Assembly (NCBI GenBank): GCA_943788195.1
Contig: CALSPH010000002.1
Coordinates: forward strand, 248,001-312,000
Direction: 5' to 3'
Origin: an uncultured Bacteroidia bacterium
GTDB lineage: Bacteria > Bacteroidota > Bacteroidia > NS11-12g > UBA955
DNA length: 64,000 nucleotides
Within the stretch, counting starts at the first letter, position 1, and each line of letters begins with the position of its first letter. The position numbers and the translations under genes were made by a program. Positions 53,753 through 63,135 of this stretch are shown piece after piece. The notes beneath the pieces were generated by a model. It had not been told where the DNA came from. It saw only the letters and a program-made list of their open reading frames with translations, and ran no database searches.

Positions 53753-55932
53753 AAGGTTCGGCTCAGTAACTCTCCAAAGGCCACTAAGTTCTTTAGACCA
53801 TCCATATTGGCGAGTTTAAAGTCTCTAAAGATCAACAATTCTCTGCCATTAGATTCAATGTAATAGGCTTTCTGTGCGCTTAAGGTTTGGATTAAATCTG
53901 GGGTGAAAAAAGATTCAAGCTCTTGGCGGTTGTTGCCAATAATTTGAACTTCATCATCCAAAGCACTAAAATGTATTTGAGCATCCGTTCGAAAAGCGAA
54001 ATCTCTAATACGATCATATAGTGAGAAATTTTCAATGGAAAATTGGGGTATTTCTTTACCCATCTTAAATGATAAAGCTGTGGTGCGCAAAGAGTCCTGC
54101 GCACTAAGTTCGCCCTCATGGAAAAGTACGTCTGCAACTTCAAATTGAATTCCATTTTCCCAAAACCCATCAATTCGATTGAACCGATACTCAAAAGGTC
54201 GAGTCTTGAAGTATGGGAATGTTTGATAATGACCTATGTGATAATCTGGCTCTGGGGTAAAATTGAACTTTCTATTTAATGAATACCGTTTAAGACGTAT
54301 TTGGCGTTGGGTATGGAGTGAATTCTTTTTCCAAGTAGTTTCAAGCAAGTGCAAGGCTGTGGGATGTGGAGATGAAGAATGATGATTCTCTAAACCAGTA
54401 ATATCAAGATACCCCCCCTTTTTCTCATGCAATAAGCTTTGCTCATTCAAATATTCCAATACGGTACGGTCTACTACTTGGGTCTCCGACAAATCAATCT
54501 TAGCTGAAGCATTTGCGGGTATCAAGTCAATTTGTTTTTGAATTTTGAGTAAGCTAATAAAATTAATAACTCCTTTCATTTTTAAAACAAATCGATCTTT
54601 TCCTTCTTTTAGTTTGATGTATGGATGCTTACTCGACTTCCAAAACTTAACCAATGTGGTATCTGCCAGAAAAAAGGAGAGTAAAAAGTCCATCACAGTA
54701 CCAACAATAATTCCAGTTAAAAGGCCATATCTCAGAGTAGCATAAAATGTTATCGTAAAAATCACAAGTTGCTCCCATCCTTTTTTAAAGGCTTTTCTAA
54801 AAATTCGAGGCGCACATAGTCGGTAACCGGCCACCACTAACACTGCTGCAAGCGCTTCTTTTGGCAGTAAGTTGATAAAAGGTATGGCAACAATCAACAT
54901 GATTGCCAACACAAGACCATGACTAAAATTGGAAAATCTTGTCATTCCGCCAACGTGCACATTCACACTACTTCTAGCAATAACAGTAATTGCAGGCATA
55001 CCACCAATAAGAGAAGACACTGCAGTTGTAAAACCACTTGAGCTCAGATCTTTATCAAGATTTGTTTTTCTACTTAAGGGATCGATTTTATCAATTGCCT
55101 TGGCGCTTAATAGGTTTTCAACCAATAAAATAATAAATATATTAAATGCTTGAATCCAAAATGCGAAGGTTTCAAGTCCTTTAAAGTTGGGTAAATTAAA
55201 ATTTGCAAATGCATTTTTATCAATATTAATCAATAGATTATCGCCAACTTGAGCATTCATTCCTAAGAACGAAACTACTTTATTATGTTGTAATCCAAAT
55301 ATCAAAACTATGGCCACATTTATCAAAAGCACCCAGATTGCAGCAGGAATAGTGCGCACTGTTTTAGATGGAACTTTCTTGTGATAGATTAATATGGCGA
55401 TACTAATGACCCCGAGAATAAATGATATGGGATTTGCTTCAGTGATTTTACTTGGAATCTCAGCAAGCGCATCTACAGGGCTTAACGCATTAGATGTATA
55501 ACCAAACAATTCATCCATTTGCTTCACGACAATTATAAATCCAATGCCGGCTAATAATCCATTTATGGCTCCAGAAGGAAGAATTTGGGCATAATTACCA
55601 AGTCGCAAAACACCTGTGAGAATTAATAATACGCCAGCGAAAAAAGTGCACGTTAAGAGCACTGCAAGGGGATTTTCATATAACCCACTTTCACTAAATA
55701 CAGAATAAGCAAAAATCAAGGCAACAATTGACCCTGCACCTGGACCTTTAATACCCACATGGGTGCCTCCAAGGACAAAACCCAACAATCCGCCTACTAT
55801 TGCAGCGAAAATCCCTGCCTGTATCGGATACCCAACTGCGAGTGCAATCCCCATGGACAGTGGCAATGCCACAAAACTGACACTTAAACCTGCCAGTATA
55901 TCTAATTTCCAATATTTAAAAATGTTCTTCAA
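53749..55932 (-). CDS. SulP family anion transporter with extra C-terminal domain
   Basis: A 727-residue SLC26/SulP protein. About twelve transmembrane segments contain FVALPLSMGIALAVGYPIQAGIFAAIVGGLLG, HVGIKGPGAGSIVAL and SLIGGMPAITVIARSSVNV; a STAS domain follows (about 455-545, ASAKIDLSETQVVDRTVLEYL). It should exchange or import sulfate, bicarbonate or a similar anion. Unusually, a further hydrophilic region of about 180 residues (about 545-727, PEPDYHIGHYQTFPYF, FEVADVLFHEGELS, RELLIFRDFKLANM) follows the STAS domain. The start is TTG. It converges with terC. Confidence 0.92.
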   Translation of the reverse strand: MKNIFKYWKLDILAGLSVSFVALPLSMGIALAVGYPIQAGIFAAIVGGLLGFVLGGTHVGIKGPGAGSIVALIFAYSVFSESGLYENPLAVLLTCTFFAGVLLILTGVLRLGNYAQILPSGAINGLLAGIGFIIVVKQMDELFGYTSNALSPVDALAEIPSKITEANPISFILGVISIAILIYHKKVPSKTVRTIPAAIWVLLINVAIVLIFGLQHNKVVSFLGMNAQVGDNLLINIDKNAFANFNLPNFKGLETFAFWIQAFNIFIILLVENLLSAKAIDKIDPLSRKTNLDKDLSSSGFTTAVSSLIGGMPAITVIARSSVNVHVGGMTRFSNFSHGLVLAIMLIVAIPFINLLPKEALAAVLVVAGYRLCAPRIFRKAFKKGWEQLVIFTITFYATLRYGLLTGIIVGTVMDFLLSFFLADTTLVKFWKSSKHPYIKLKEGKDRFVLKMKGVINFISLLKIQKQIDLIPANASAKIDLSETQVVDRTVLEYLNEQSLLHEKKGGYLDITGLENHHSSSPHPTALHLLETTWKKNSLHTQRQIRLKRYSLNRKFNFTPEPDYHIGHYQTFPYFKTRPFEYRFNRIDGFWENGIQFEVADVLFHEGELSAQDSLRTTALSFKMGKEIPQFSIENFSLYDRIRDFAFRTDAQIHFSALDDEVQIIGNNRQELESFFTPDLIQTLSAQKAYYIESNGRELLIFRDFKLANMDGLKNLVAFGELLSRTF

Positions 55933-56006
55933 ATTGCAACGATGCCCTAAGAACGCAAAGAAAACCCTTTTCGCGAAAAAATTACTATTAAGCCAAGTAA
56001 ACCTAT

Positions 56007-56753
56007 CTATTTGATTTTTAAATAATCAAATTTGGCAAAGCCCCATTTCTGAAGTCTATATTGAACTGAAACCCACATTACTCCCAGGCCATATTTCATA
56101 CTTCGTTGAAAATTAATAGAGCTTGCTTCTTCAAAATATTTTGTGGGGCAGGTTACTTCTCCAACCTCATAACCAGCCATAAAAATCTGAGCTGTCATTT
56201 GATTGTCGTACACAAAATCATCTGAGTTTTTTTCTATATCAATTTTATCAAATATTTCAGTAGAAAAAGCACGGTACCCAGTGTGATATTCACTCAATTT
56301 TTGTCCGATCAAAATATTCTGAAATAAGGTTAAAAACCGATTAGCGACATACTTATATTTAGGCATACCCCCTTTTAGTGCCCCTTTGCCTAAAATCCTC
56401 GATGCATAAACCGCAGGATATACCCCATTCGCTATAATGCTGCACATACTCTTTACTAAAAGAGGTGTGTATTGATAATCAGGATGGACCATAATTGCGA
56501 TATCTGCATTCAGTTCAACCGCCTTATTATAACAGCTTTTTTGATTTCCACCATATCCGCGGTTGGCATCGTGCACAATCACATGATTAATACCTATTTT
56601 CTTGGCTAAAGCTGCTGTATCATCTTTTGAAGCATCATCCACCAAAACGGTTTCATCCACTATATCAAATGGCAATTCCTTAAATGTTTTTTCTAACGTT
56701 TTTGCTGCATTATATGCAGGAAAGACCACAACAACCTTTTTGCCATCAATCAT
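56007..56753 (-). CDS. GT2 family glycosyltransferase (dolichol-phosphate-mannose synthase-like)
   Basis: Start chosen at the ATG of MIDGKKVVVVFPAYNAAKTL because the longer frame runs into the end of nhaD. About 248 residues: VVFPAYNAAKTLEKTF opens the GT-A fold, DDASKDDT holds the nucleotide/metal aspartates, HVIVHDANRGYGGNQKSCYN and MVHPDYQYTP follow, then KLSEYHTGYRAFS. It should transfer a sugar to a polyprenyl phosphate or a related lipid. The stop of nhaD and this ATG overlap (ATGA), so they are co-translated. Confidence 0.9.
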   Translation of the reverse strand: MIDGKKVVVVFPAYNAAKTLEKTFKELPFDIVDETVLVDDASKDDTAALAKKIGINHVIVHDANRGYGGNQKSCYNKAVELNADIAIMVHPDYQYTPLLVKSMCSIIANGVYPAVYASRILGKGALKGGMPKYKYVANRFLTLFQNILIGQKLSEYHTGYRAFSTEIFDKIDIEKNSDDFVYDNQMTAQIFMAGYEVGEVTCPTKYFEEASSINFQRSMKYGLGVMWVSVQYRLQKWGFAKFDYLKIK

Positions 56754-58114
56754 AAAGCAAACATTGCATAATAAACGGCTGCACCAGCAAAATAGCCAAT
56801 GACAGCCAGCCAACTGATCCTTTTCAAATACCAGCCAAAATCGATTTTTTCAAGACCCATTGCAGCAACTCCAGCTGCTGATCCAATAATTAATGCACTT
56901 CCGCCGGTTCCAGCACAATAAGCTAGAAATTCCCAAAAATGTCCATTGGCTGCAAAAGCCCCTGAAGGGGCAATATCATACATTCCTTGCGCTGCTGCAA
57001 CCAATGGAACGTTATCGACAATGGCTGAAAGCAAACCAATCACTATATTTATGGAATAAATATTACCTGAGAAGGCGGCATCCAAAGAGGTGGCAACGGT
57101 TCTTAAATGACCCACTTCTTGAAGGGCAGACACCGCTAACAATATTCCAAGAAAGAACAATACACTGGCGACATCAATCTTTTGCAAAACACCAATAATA
57201 GATAATGGGTGTCTAACTTCTTTACTTTTCCCCTTGTGCATTATTTCCGTAGCTGCCCAAACGACACCCAAACTCATCATCATACCCATAAACGGGGGTA
57301 AATGAGTCACTGTTTTGAATATGGGAACAAAAATCAATCCCGCAACACCCAATAAGAAGACAAACATTCGTTCACCAGGAGTGGTTGGATTTAAGTAATG
57401 GTCTTCCGTTTCTTGCCGAATAGGTCGTTCAACATTTCCTTTATATGTAAAACTCAATATGGTTAGTGGCACTAAAACCGTAACTAAACTAGGTATGAAA
57501 AGATCCACAACCAAATTGGGAACATCCGGCAACTGGCCTTTAATCCAAAGCATTGTTGTGGTAACATCCCCAATAGGAGACCAAGCACCCCCAGCATTGG
57601 CCGCTAAAACCACCATACCAACATACATCCATCTTGTTTTTTGATCGGTTACCAGTTTTCGCAGTAATGAAATCATTACAATAGTAGTCGTAAGATTATC
57701 TAATGCAGCTGAGAAAAAGAATGTTAATATGCAAATGATCCAAAGTAATTTAGTCTTATTGGTTGTTTTAATTCGATTAGTAATTACGGCAAAACCTTCA
57801 TGGGCATCCACAGTCTCCACAATGGTCATAGCACCGATTAAGAAAAATAAAATACTGGCTATTTCACTAATGTGATGCAACAGACGATGCTCAAAATAGT
57901 ATGCTAAACTTGGATTAATGGTTTCCTTTAGGCCTTTCCAAGTCTCAAAATTTTCAGCCATATGAGGTGCCACGTCTTCTGAACCTAATACAAATAAAGT
58001 CCAACAAAGAACCCCAGTTAGAAGTGCACTAGCAGCCTTATCAATTTTAATTGGATGCTCTAATGCAATGGCTGTATAGCCTAGAATAAATACGATGATA
58101 ATTGCAATTGCCAT
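56750..58114 (-). CDS. nhaD: NhaD family sodium:proton antiporter
   Basis: A 454-residue ion transporter of the IT superfamily with 11-12 transmembrane helices. Signature pieces include IASILFFLIGAMTIVETVDAHEGF, SAALDNLTTTIVM, LAANAGGAWSPIGDVTTTMLWI and the mirrored SAIVDNVPLVAAAQGMYDI, with AYCAGTGGSALIIGSAAGVAAMG near the end. The two opposed re-entrant/Asp-Asn motifs are those of NhaD. It expels Na+ (and Li+) in exchange for protons. It is coupled to the GT2 gene; a functional link is not obvious. Confidence 0.94.
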   Translation of the reverse strand: MAIAIIIVFILGYTAIALEHPIKIDKAASALLTGVLCWTLFVLGSEDVAPHMAENFETWKGLKETINPSLAYYFEHRLLHHISEIASILFFLIGAMTIVETVDAHEGFAVITNRIKTTNKTKLLWIICILTFFFSAALDNLTTTIVMISLLRKLVTDQKTRWMYVGMVVLAANAGGAWSPIGDVTTTMLWIKGQLPDVPNLVVDLFIPSLVTVLVPLTILSFTYKGNVERPIRQETEDHYLNPTTPGERMFVFLLGVAGLIFVPIFKTVTHLPPFMGMMMSLGVVWAATEIMHKGKSKEVRHPLSIIGVLQKIDVASVLFFLGILLAVSALQEVGHLRTVATSLDAAFSGNIYSINIVIGLLSAIVDNVPLVAAAQGMYDIAPSGAFAANGHFWEFLAYCAGTGGSALIIGSAAGVAAMGLEKIDFGWYLKRISWLAVIGYFAGAAVYYAMFAL

Positions 58115-58165
58115 ATTCCTTTATTTTGGTGCAATTTTCATACTTAAAACAGCATTTTCAAAATT

Positions 58166-58705
58166 TTATATTCCACTAAACGCTAAATCTTCCAAAAATT
58201 GCTTGTTTACAACATCATAATATATATGCTGTAGTCCATTACTCAGCATTATATATCGGGGTTTTTCGGATTGTGCATAGGTTAAACTCTGAATAAGTGT
58301 TTCCTCAGTAAGTTTTATACTTGGAGCCTTACACTCTACTAACAGGATAAGATTAAGAGAATTATCATACACTTTAAGATCATATCTTTTCTTTAAACCA
58401 TTGAAACTGGTCCCTTTTTCGATACTAATTAGGCCTTTACCTAATTGTTTATGTTCTATTAAAAAGGACACTATATGTTGCCTCACCCATTCCTCTGGTG
58501 TTAATTGGATATATTTTTTTCGCACTCTGTCAAAAATGTACGTTTTTTGTGCTCGAGTTTCGAAATTAAACGAATAAACAAATGGTTTGAAATTGAGTTC
58601 GTAAAGTACCTTGATAATCGCAAAACTAAGATGTCTAAGCCCACATTTGAAAGTATAATCAAAGAAATTAATGAAAAAACATTTCATTCCATCTATGTGC
58701 TGCAA
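58166..58705 (-). CDS. type I restriction enzyme HsdR N-terminal-like nuclease-fold protein
   Basis: The open frame is 179 codons, but only about the last 140-150 residues are family-like: TYIFDRVRKKYIQLTPEEWVRQHIV, then the PD-(D/E)XK core RYDLKVYD and LILLVECKAP, then TYAQSEKPRYIMLSNG. This matches the HSDR_N_2 domain found as a stand-alone conserved Bacteroidota protein. No hsdM or hsdS is near, so it is not a restriction system. Frame positions before about residue 30 overlap the divergent holA start at 58631, so translation probably begins inside at a non-ATG codon (ATT 58616-58618 is one candidate). Confidence 0.75.
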   Translation of the reverse strand: MQHIDGMKCFFINFFDYTFKCGLRHLSFAIIKVLYELNFKPFVYSFNFETRAQKTYIFDRVRKKYIQLTPEEWVRQHIVSFLIEHKQLGKGLISIEKGTSFNGLKKRYDLKVYDNSLNLILLVECKAPSIKLTEETLIQSLTYAQSEKPRYIMLSNGLQHIYYDVVNKQFLEDLAFSGI

Positions 58706-59641
58706 GGAGATGAAACCTATTATATTGATAAAATTGTTGATGCTCTAGAACAAAACGTGCTTTCTGAAGCAGATAAAAGTTTTAACCAAACCATTGTTTA
58801 TGGGAAAGAAGCCAACGCCATGTCAGTATCAATGGCCGCCAAAAGATATCCGATGCCTCCGGCCCAACATCAATTAATTATTGTCAAAGAGGCGCAGGCA
58901 ATGAAAGATATTGAAGGACTGGCGAACTACTTTGAAAACAGCACTTCGAGTACTGTGCTTTGTTTGGCATTAAAAAACAAAAAACTAGACGGGCGAAAAA
59001 AACTTGCCAAGTTGGCCAAAAAGTTCTGCCTTTTTAACTCCGACCCCATCCGTGATTACCAAGTACCTAATTGGGTAGAGGGATATATACGCTCTAAAGG
59101 AAAAAATATTGACGGAAAAGCCAACCTTTTAATCACTGAATATTTAGGGAACAGTCTTTCTAAGGTGGCGAATGAAATTGATAAGATGCTCATTAATATT
59201 GGAGATGCCGCTGTCATCACACTTAAGCACATCGAGGAAAATATTGGCATCAGCAAGGATTATAATGTATTTGAATTGCAAAAAGCAGTAGGAATGAAGC
59301 AGTTTAACAAAGCCATTCAAATAGCCCACTACTTTGCAAGTGATGAAAGGAAAAACCCCATTATCCTATCGATTGCGAATTTGAACACCTATTTTATTAA
59401 AATACTCTTATACATTGAGAATAGGGGCAAACCAGATTTTGAATTAAGCAAAGTTCTGGGCCTTCGAAATGATTATGCTTTGAGTGAATACCGGCAAGCT
59501 TCCTCTAATTATACCAAAGAAAAAGTAGAAGAAATTCTCGGTTTACTCAAGTATTATGACCTCAGAAGTAAGGGAGTTGAAAGCAGTGGAGAAGATGAAG
59601 GAAAGCTTTTAATTGAGCTGCTGGTTAAAATCATGAAATAA
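58631..59641 (+). CDS. holA: DNA polymerase III subunit delta
   Basis: Start chosen at ATG 58631 (MSKPTFESIIKEINEKTFHSIYVLQGDETYYIDKI); the frame further upstream overlaps the divergent HSDR_N-like gene. 336 residues with the HolA layout: LQGDETYYIDKIVDALE, LIIVKEAQAM, VLCLALKNKKLDGRKKLAKLAKK, WVEGYIRSKGKNI and NELDKML-like motif (VANEIDKMLINI), then the C-terminal collar part. The delta subunit opens the sliding clamp in the clamp-loader complex. The neighbouring pair is a conserved Bacteroidota arrangement. Confidence 0.93.
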   Translation: MSKPTFESIIKEINEKTFHSIYVLQGDETYYIDKIVDALEQNVLSEADKSFNQTIVYGKEANAMSVSMAAKRYPMPPAQHQLIIVKEAQAMKDIEGLANYFENSTSSTVLCLALKNKKLDGRKKLAKLAKKFCLFNSDPIRDYQVPNWVEGYIRSKGKNIDGKANLLITEYLGNSLSKVANEIDKMLINIGDAAVITLKHIEENIGISKDYNVFELQKAVGMKQFNKAIQIAHYFASDERKNPIILSIANLNTYFIKILLYIENRGKPDFELSKVLGLRNDYALSEYRQASSNYTKEKVEEILGLLKYYDLRSKGVESSGEDEGKLLIELLVKIMK

Positions 59642-59735
59642 AATCTATATAAATATTACAGAAGTATTATACTCTAATATAAGTAAAACGGTTATTTTTA
59701 TTTATTTTCACGGACTTAAATTGATTTAACGAAAT

Positions 59736-61664
59736 ATGAAAAAACATTACTTAACTATTTTAGGATTAGCATGCACTACTTTATTGTTTGGGCAAACAAA
59801 TGCTGATTTATCTAACGTAGCAGTTGAAGCATCTCCTAAGATGACAACTTCTGTTTACGAACAAACTAGCGCAAGTACATCAACAACGGCAAGCACCAAT
59901 TCTAATAATATCAGAAGAAGTAACGCGGCAGTTGTTGTTGGAAACACTAAATACGACCTTCAGACGAATGCTGCCGTTGCAAGACGAGTAATTTTACATA
60001 GCAATGGAACCGTATCCATGGTATGGACACAAGCAGCAGATGATGGTTTTCAAGAAAGAGGTGCTGGATACTATTATGTAAGTCAACCTGGTGGTTGGTT
60101 TAACCCAGGTCCACTTAACAATGTTCGTTTGGAATCTATTCGAACAGGATGGCCTCAAATTGGAGTCATGACGAATGGAAATGAATTCACACTCGGTCAT
60201 TTAGCATCTGACGGCGGATGGGCTAGAGCAGAGAACACAGGATTAGGAACTACCTTCGCCCAAACAGACGCTAGTGTGAATGACGATGGTCTTTGGAAGC
60301 CTATTTGGGGGCGAATGTCCAATACTGGTGATACAGTACACTTGGTTTCAAGCTATACCGATTCAAGTGCAGTTGGTGAGTTAAGAGCTAAAACAATCAA
60401 TGGTGTATATGCAGCAATGACTTATTCTAGATCATTAGATGGTGGTAAAACTTGGCCAATCAGCCATATTACCTTACCTGGTTACGATTCGACAAGATAT
60501 AACTCAGGTGGAGGTGACCAATACAGTATTGATGCTAGAGGTAATGTGGTTGCAATTGTAACAACCGATATACTTGAAGATTTAGCATACTGGAAATCTA
60601 CAGATTACGGTTTGACTTTTACTAAAGTAATAATTGATTCATTCAAATACGCTCCATACACATCAAAGACATTAATGTTGGACACTCCATTTACCCAAGA
60701 CGGTACGAGCACTGTTGTGGTTGATAAAGGAGGAAATGTGCATGTTGCTTGGGGCATCAGTAGAGCATTTGATGACGATACAACAAACGAAACATATTCT
60801 TTCTATCCTGGTACTGCAGGTATTGGCTACTGGAATGAAATTGATCAAAACATTGAAGTAATTGCAGTTGGATCTGACCTAGATTTAAATAACGATGGTA
60901 TATTAACTTTTGCTCAAGGTAATATAGCTAACCTAAGCGGAGGGAATTTGCCTACAGGAGTTAACCACGTGGCGCGAACTGGAAATACAAGTATTATGAC
61001 CATGCCAAGTATGGGTATGGATAAAAACGGAAGAATTTTTGTATCCTTTTCATGTGTCAATGAACAAGCTATTGATCAAATATGGAGTCTTAACTTAAGA
61101 GATGCCTATATTGTAATGTCTCAAGATACCGGAAAAACTTGGGCTGATCCATTAAACGTAACAAACCTACAAGAGAAAGAAGTAGCTTTCCCTTCTATTG
61201 CAAGAGATGTTGATGATTATATTCATATGCAGTTTCAATCAGATGACATCCCTGGAACCAATTTACAGAACAACGTGGATGCAATAGGAAACCACCCTGT
61301 TGTGGAAAATGATATTTGTTACATTGCTGTGCCAGTAAGTCAAGTGATTGCCGCATCATTAGATGATGTTGCTTTAAGTGTAGATAAAATCACTTCTTCT
61401 AAAGTATTTGTTGTTGGTCAGAACCAACCAAATCCTTTTATCGGCTCAACTGATGTTACTATTTACTTGAGTAACCCTTCAAACTTAAACGTTACAATTA
61501 CCAATATTGCTGGTAAAGTTGTTAGTTCATTCAAAACAGACGAATTAGCGACTGGTAACCATATTGTTACCATTGACGGAAGCAAACTTAAGTCAGGAAT
61601 ATACTTTTATACCATGTCAGCTAGCAATGGCGAGACTGTTACCAAGAAAATGGTTGTAAAGTAA
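59736..61664 (+). CDS. secreted sialidase-like protein with T9SS type A sorting domain
   Basis: A 642-residue protein with signal peptide (YLTILGLACTTLLFGQ), a Thr/Ser-rich linker, and a beta-propeller-like body with Asp-box/BNR-type phrases (RSLDGGKTWPISHI, KSTDYGLTFTK, VMSQDTGKTWADPL, DKGGNVHVAW). The C-terminus (about 560-642, NQPNPFIGSTDVTIYL, SGIYFYTMSASNGETVTKKMVVK) is a classic type A T9SS sorting domain with the usual ending. It should be exported to the cell surface or medium. No sialidase catalytic set is visible. A strong terminator follows. Confidence 0.88.
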   Translation: MKKHYLTILGLACTTLLFGQTNADLSNVAVEASPKMTTSVYEQTSASTSTTASTNSNNIRRSNAAVVVGNTKYDLQTNAAVARRVILHSNGTVSMVWTQAADDGFQERGAGYYYVSQPGGWFNPGPLNNVRLESIRTGWPQIGVMTNGNEFTLGHLASDGGWARAENTGLGTTFAQTDASVNDDGLWKPIWGRMSNTGDTVHLVSSYTDSSAVGELRAKTINGVYAAMTYSRSLDGGKTWPISHITLPGYDSTRYNSGGGDQYSIDARGNVVAIVTTDILEDLAYWKSTDYGLTFTKVIIDSFKYAPYTSKTLMLDTPFTQDGTSTVVVDKGGNVHVAWGISRAFDDDTTNETYSFYPGTAGIGYWNEIDQNIEVIAVGSDLDLNNDGILTFAQGNIANLSGGNLPTGVNHVARTGNTSIMTMPSMGMDKNGRIFVSFSCVNEQAIDQIWSLNLRDAYIVMSQDTGKTWADPLNVTNLQEKEVAFPSIARDVDDYIHMQFQSDDIPGTNLQNNVDAIGNHPVVENDICYIAVPVSQVIAASLDDVALSVDKITSSKVFVVGQNQPNPFIGSTDVTIYLSNPSNLNVTITNIAGKVVSSFKTDELATGNHIVTIDGSKLKSGIYFYTMSASNGETVTKKMVVK

Positions 61665-61683
61665 CATTACTTAGCTTTAATCT

Positions 61684-61716
61684 AAAAAGCCCTTTGCATT
61701 TTGCAAAGGGCTTTTT
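61684..61716 (+). terminator. intrinsic terminator after the T9SS cargo gene
   Basis: AAAAAGCCCTTTGCA-TTT-TGCAAAGGGCTTTTT: a 15-bp stem ending in a T run. Confidence 0.9.
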
Positions 61717-61764
61717 ATTTATTCACAGGTTTTGCAAATAGAGTTAATTAGAGCGCATTTTTTT

Positions 61765-61772
61765 TAGATTTG
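61765..61772 (+). promoter_or_regulatory. -7 box directly before the NtrC-type regulator
   Basis: TAGATTTG ends 4 bp before ATG 61777, so a transcript from it would be leaderless. No -33 box at the normal spacing is seen, so the call is weak. Confidence 0.35.
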
Positions 61773-61776
61773 CTGT

Positions 61777-63135
61777 ATGGCAAAAATTCTTGTTATTGAT
61801 GACGAAGAAAGCATAAGAAATACCCTGGCTGAAATCCTTGAGTATGAAAAGTACACTGTTGACAAAGCAGAGAACGGTAAAAAAGGGATCGCTACACTTA
61901 AAAAATCAGAGTATGATGCAGTGTTATGCGACATAAAAATGCCTATCATGGATGGCATGGAGTTTCTGGATGAATCCACAAAGCTTTATCCAGACCTTCC
62001 AATTGTTATGATTTCTGGCCATGGCACAATTGATACTGCTGTTGAAGCAACCAAAAAGGGAGCTTATGATTTCATAACTAAGCCACCAGACTTAAATCGC
62101 TTACTTATCACCATTCGGAATGCACTAGATAAAACTAATCTAGTAACGGAAACTAAAATTCTCAAACGTAGAGTTAATAAGACTAAAAGCATTTTAGGTA
62201 AAACGCCTGCCATTGAAAAGATAAAACAAACCATTGAAAAAGTGGCTCCTACAGAAGCAAGAGTATTAATTACTGGAGCCAATGGAACAGGAAAGGAACT
62301 AATTGCAAGATGGATTCATGAGAAAAGTGTACGAGGCTCCCATTCATTGATAGAGGTGAACTGTGCAGCAATTCCCAGTGAACTAATTGAAAGTGAACTA
62401 TTTGGTCATGAGAAAGGTAGTTTTACTTCTGCGGTCAAACAACGTATTGGTAAATTTGAATTAGCCGATAATGGAACCTTGTTTCTTGATGAGGTAGGCG
62501 ACATGAGCTTAGCTGCTCAGGCCAAAGTTCTTCGAGCTATTCAGGAAGGTACCATCGCACGAGTTGGAGGTGACAAGGAAATAAACGTGAATGTGAGGGT
62601 TATAGCGGCAACGAATAAAAACCTTCTAGAAGAAATTGAAAAGGGGAATTTTAGACTTGATCTATATCATAGACTTGGGGTGATTTTAATACACAACCCT
62701 ACACTGAATGAAAGAGAAGAAGACATCCCTGTTATTGCTGAAAAGTTCATTGCTGAGATTTGTGAAGACAACGGGATACCAAAAAAAGAATTCACCAAAG
62801 AAGGATTTGATGCATTAAAACAAATCAAGTGGACAGGTAATATCCGTGAACTACGTAATGTGATTGAACGCATGGTAATCCTATGTGGCAGCAAAATAAG
62901 TGCGGATGATGTGTTCAACAACGCAAATCCAGCAGCTCGAATTCATGAGGGCATGAATAGCGTGGATGAATTCGAAAAGTTTCAAGAATTTAAAGACTTT
63001 GCCGAAAAACTCTTCATAAAGAAAAAGCTTGAAGACAACAATTGGAATGTTGCCAAAACTGCTCAGGAAATAGACATTCAGCGCAGTCATCTATATAATA
63101 AAATTGAGAAGTTTGGTTTAAAGCGAACCAGCTGA
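61777..63135 (+). CDS. sigma-54-dependent response regulator, NtrC type
   Basis: A 452-residue two-component regulator. The receiver domain has Asp52 (CDIKMPIMDG) and the acidic pocket DDEES. The AAA+ domain has Walker A TGANGTGKE, the sigma-54 loop region HEKGSFTSAV, Walker B GTLFLDEVGDM and LYHRLGVI. A FIS-type helix-turn-helix ends the protein (NWNVAKTAQEIDIQRSHLYNKI). The usual GAFTGA is GSFTSA, a form seen in Bacteroidota members. No partner kinase is in the window. The sua5 start overlaps its stop (TGATG). Confidence 0.93.
   Translation: MAKILVIDDEESIRNTLAEILEYEKYTVDKAENGKKGIATLKKSEYDAVLCDIKMPIMDGMEFLDESTKLYPDLPIVMISGHGTIDTAVEATKKGAYDFITKPPDLNRLLITIRNALDKTNLVTETKILKRRVNKTKSILGKTPAIEKIKQTIEKVAPTEARVLITGANGTGKELIARWIHEKSVRGSHSLIEVNCAAIPSELIESELFGHEKGSFTSAVKQRIGKFELADNGTLFLDEVGDMSLAAQAKVLRAIQEGTIARVGGDKEINVNVRVIAATNKNLLEEIEKGNFRLDLYHRLGVILIHNPTLNEREEDIPVIAEKFIAEICEDNGIPKKEFTKEGFDALKQIKWTGNIRELRNVIERMVILCGSKISADDVFNNANPAARIHEGMNSVDEFEKFQEFKDFAEKLFIKKKLEDNNWNVAKTAQEIDIQRSHLYNKIEKFGLKRTS

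Noticed and set aside
58505..58630. Upstream start for holA
   Set aside because: The added 42 residues overlap the divergent conserved gene and are not HolA-like.
58166..58705. Type I restriction-modification system
   Set aside because: Only the HsdR N-terminal domain is present; no helicase part, hsdM or hsdS is nearby.
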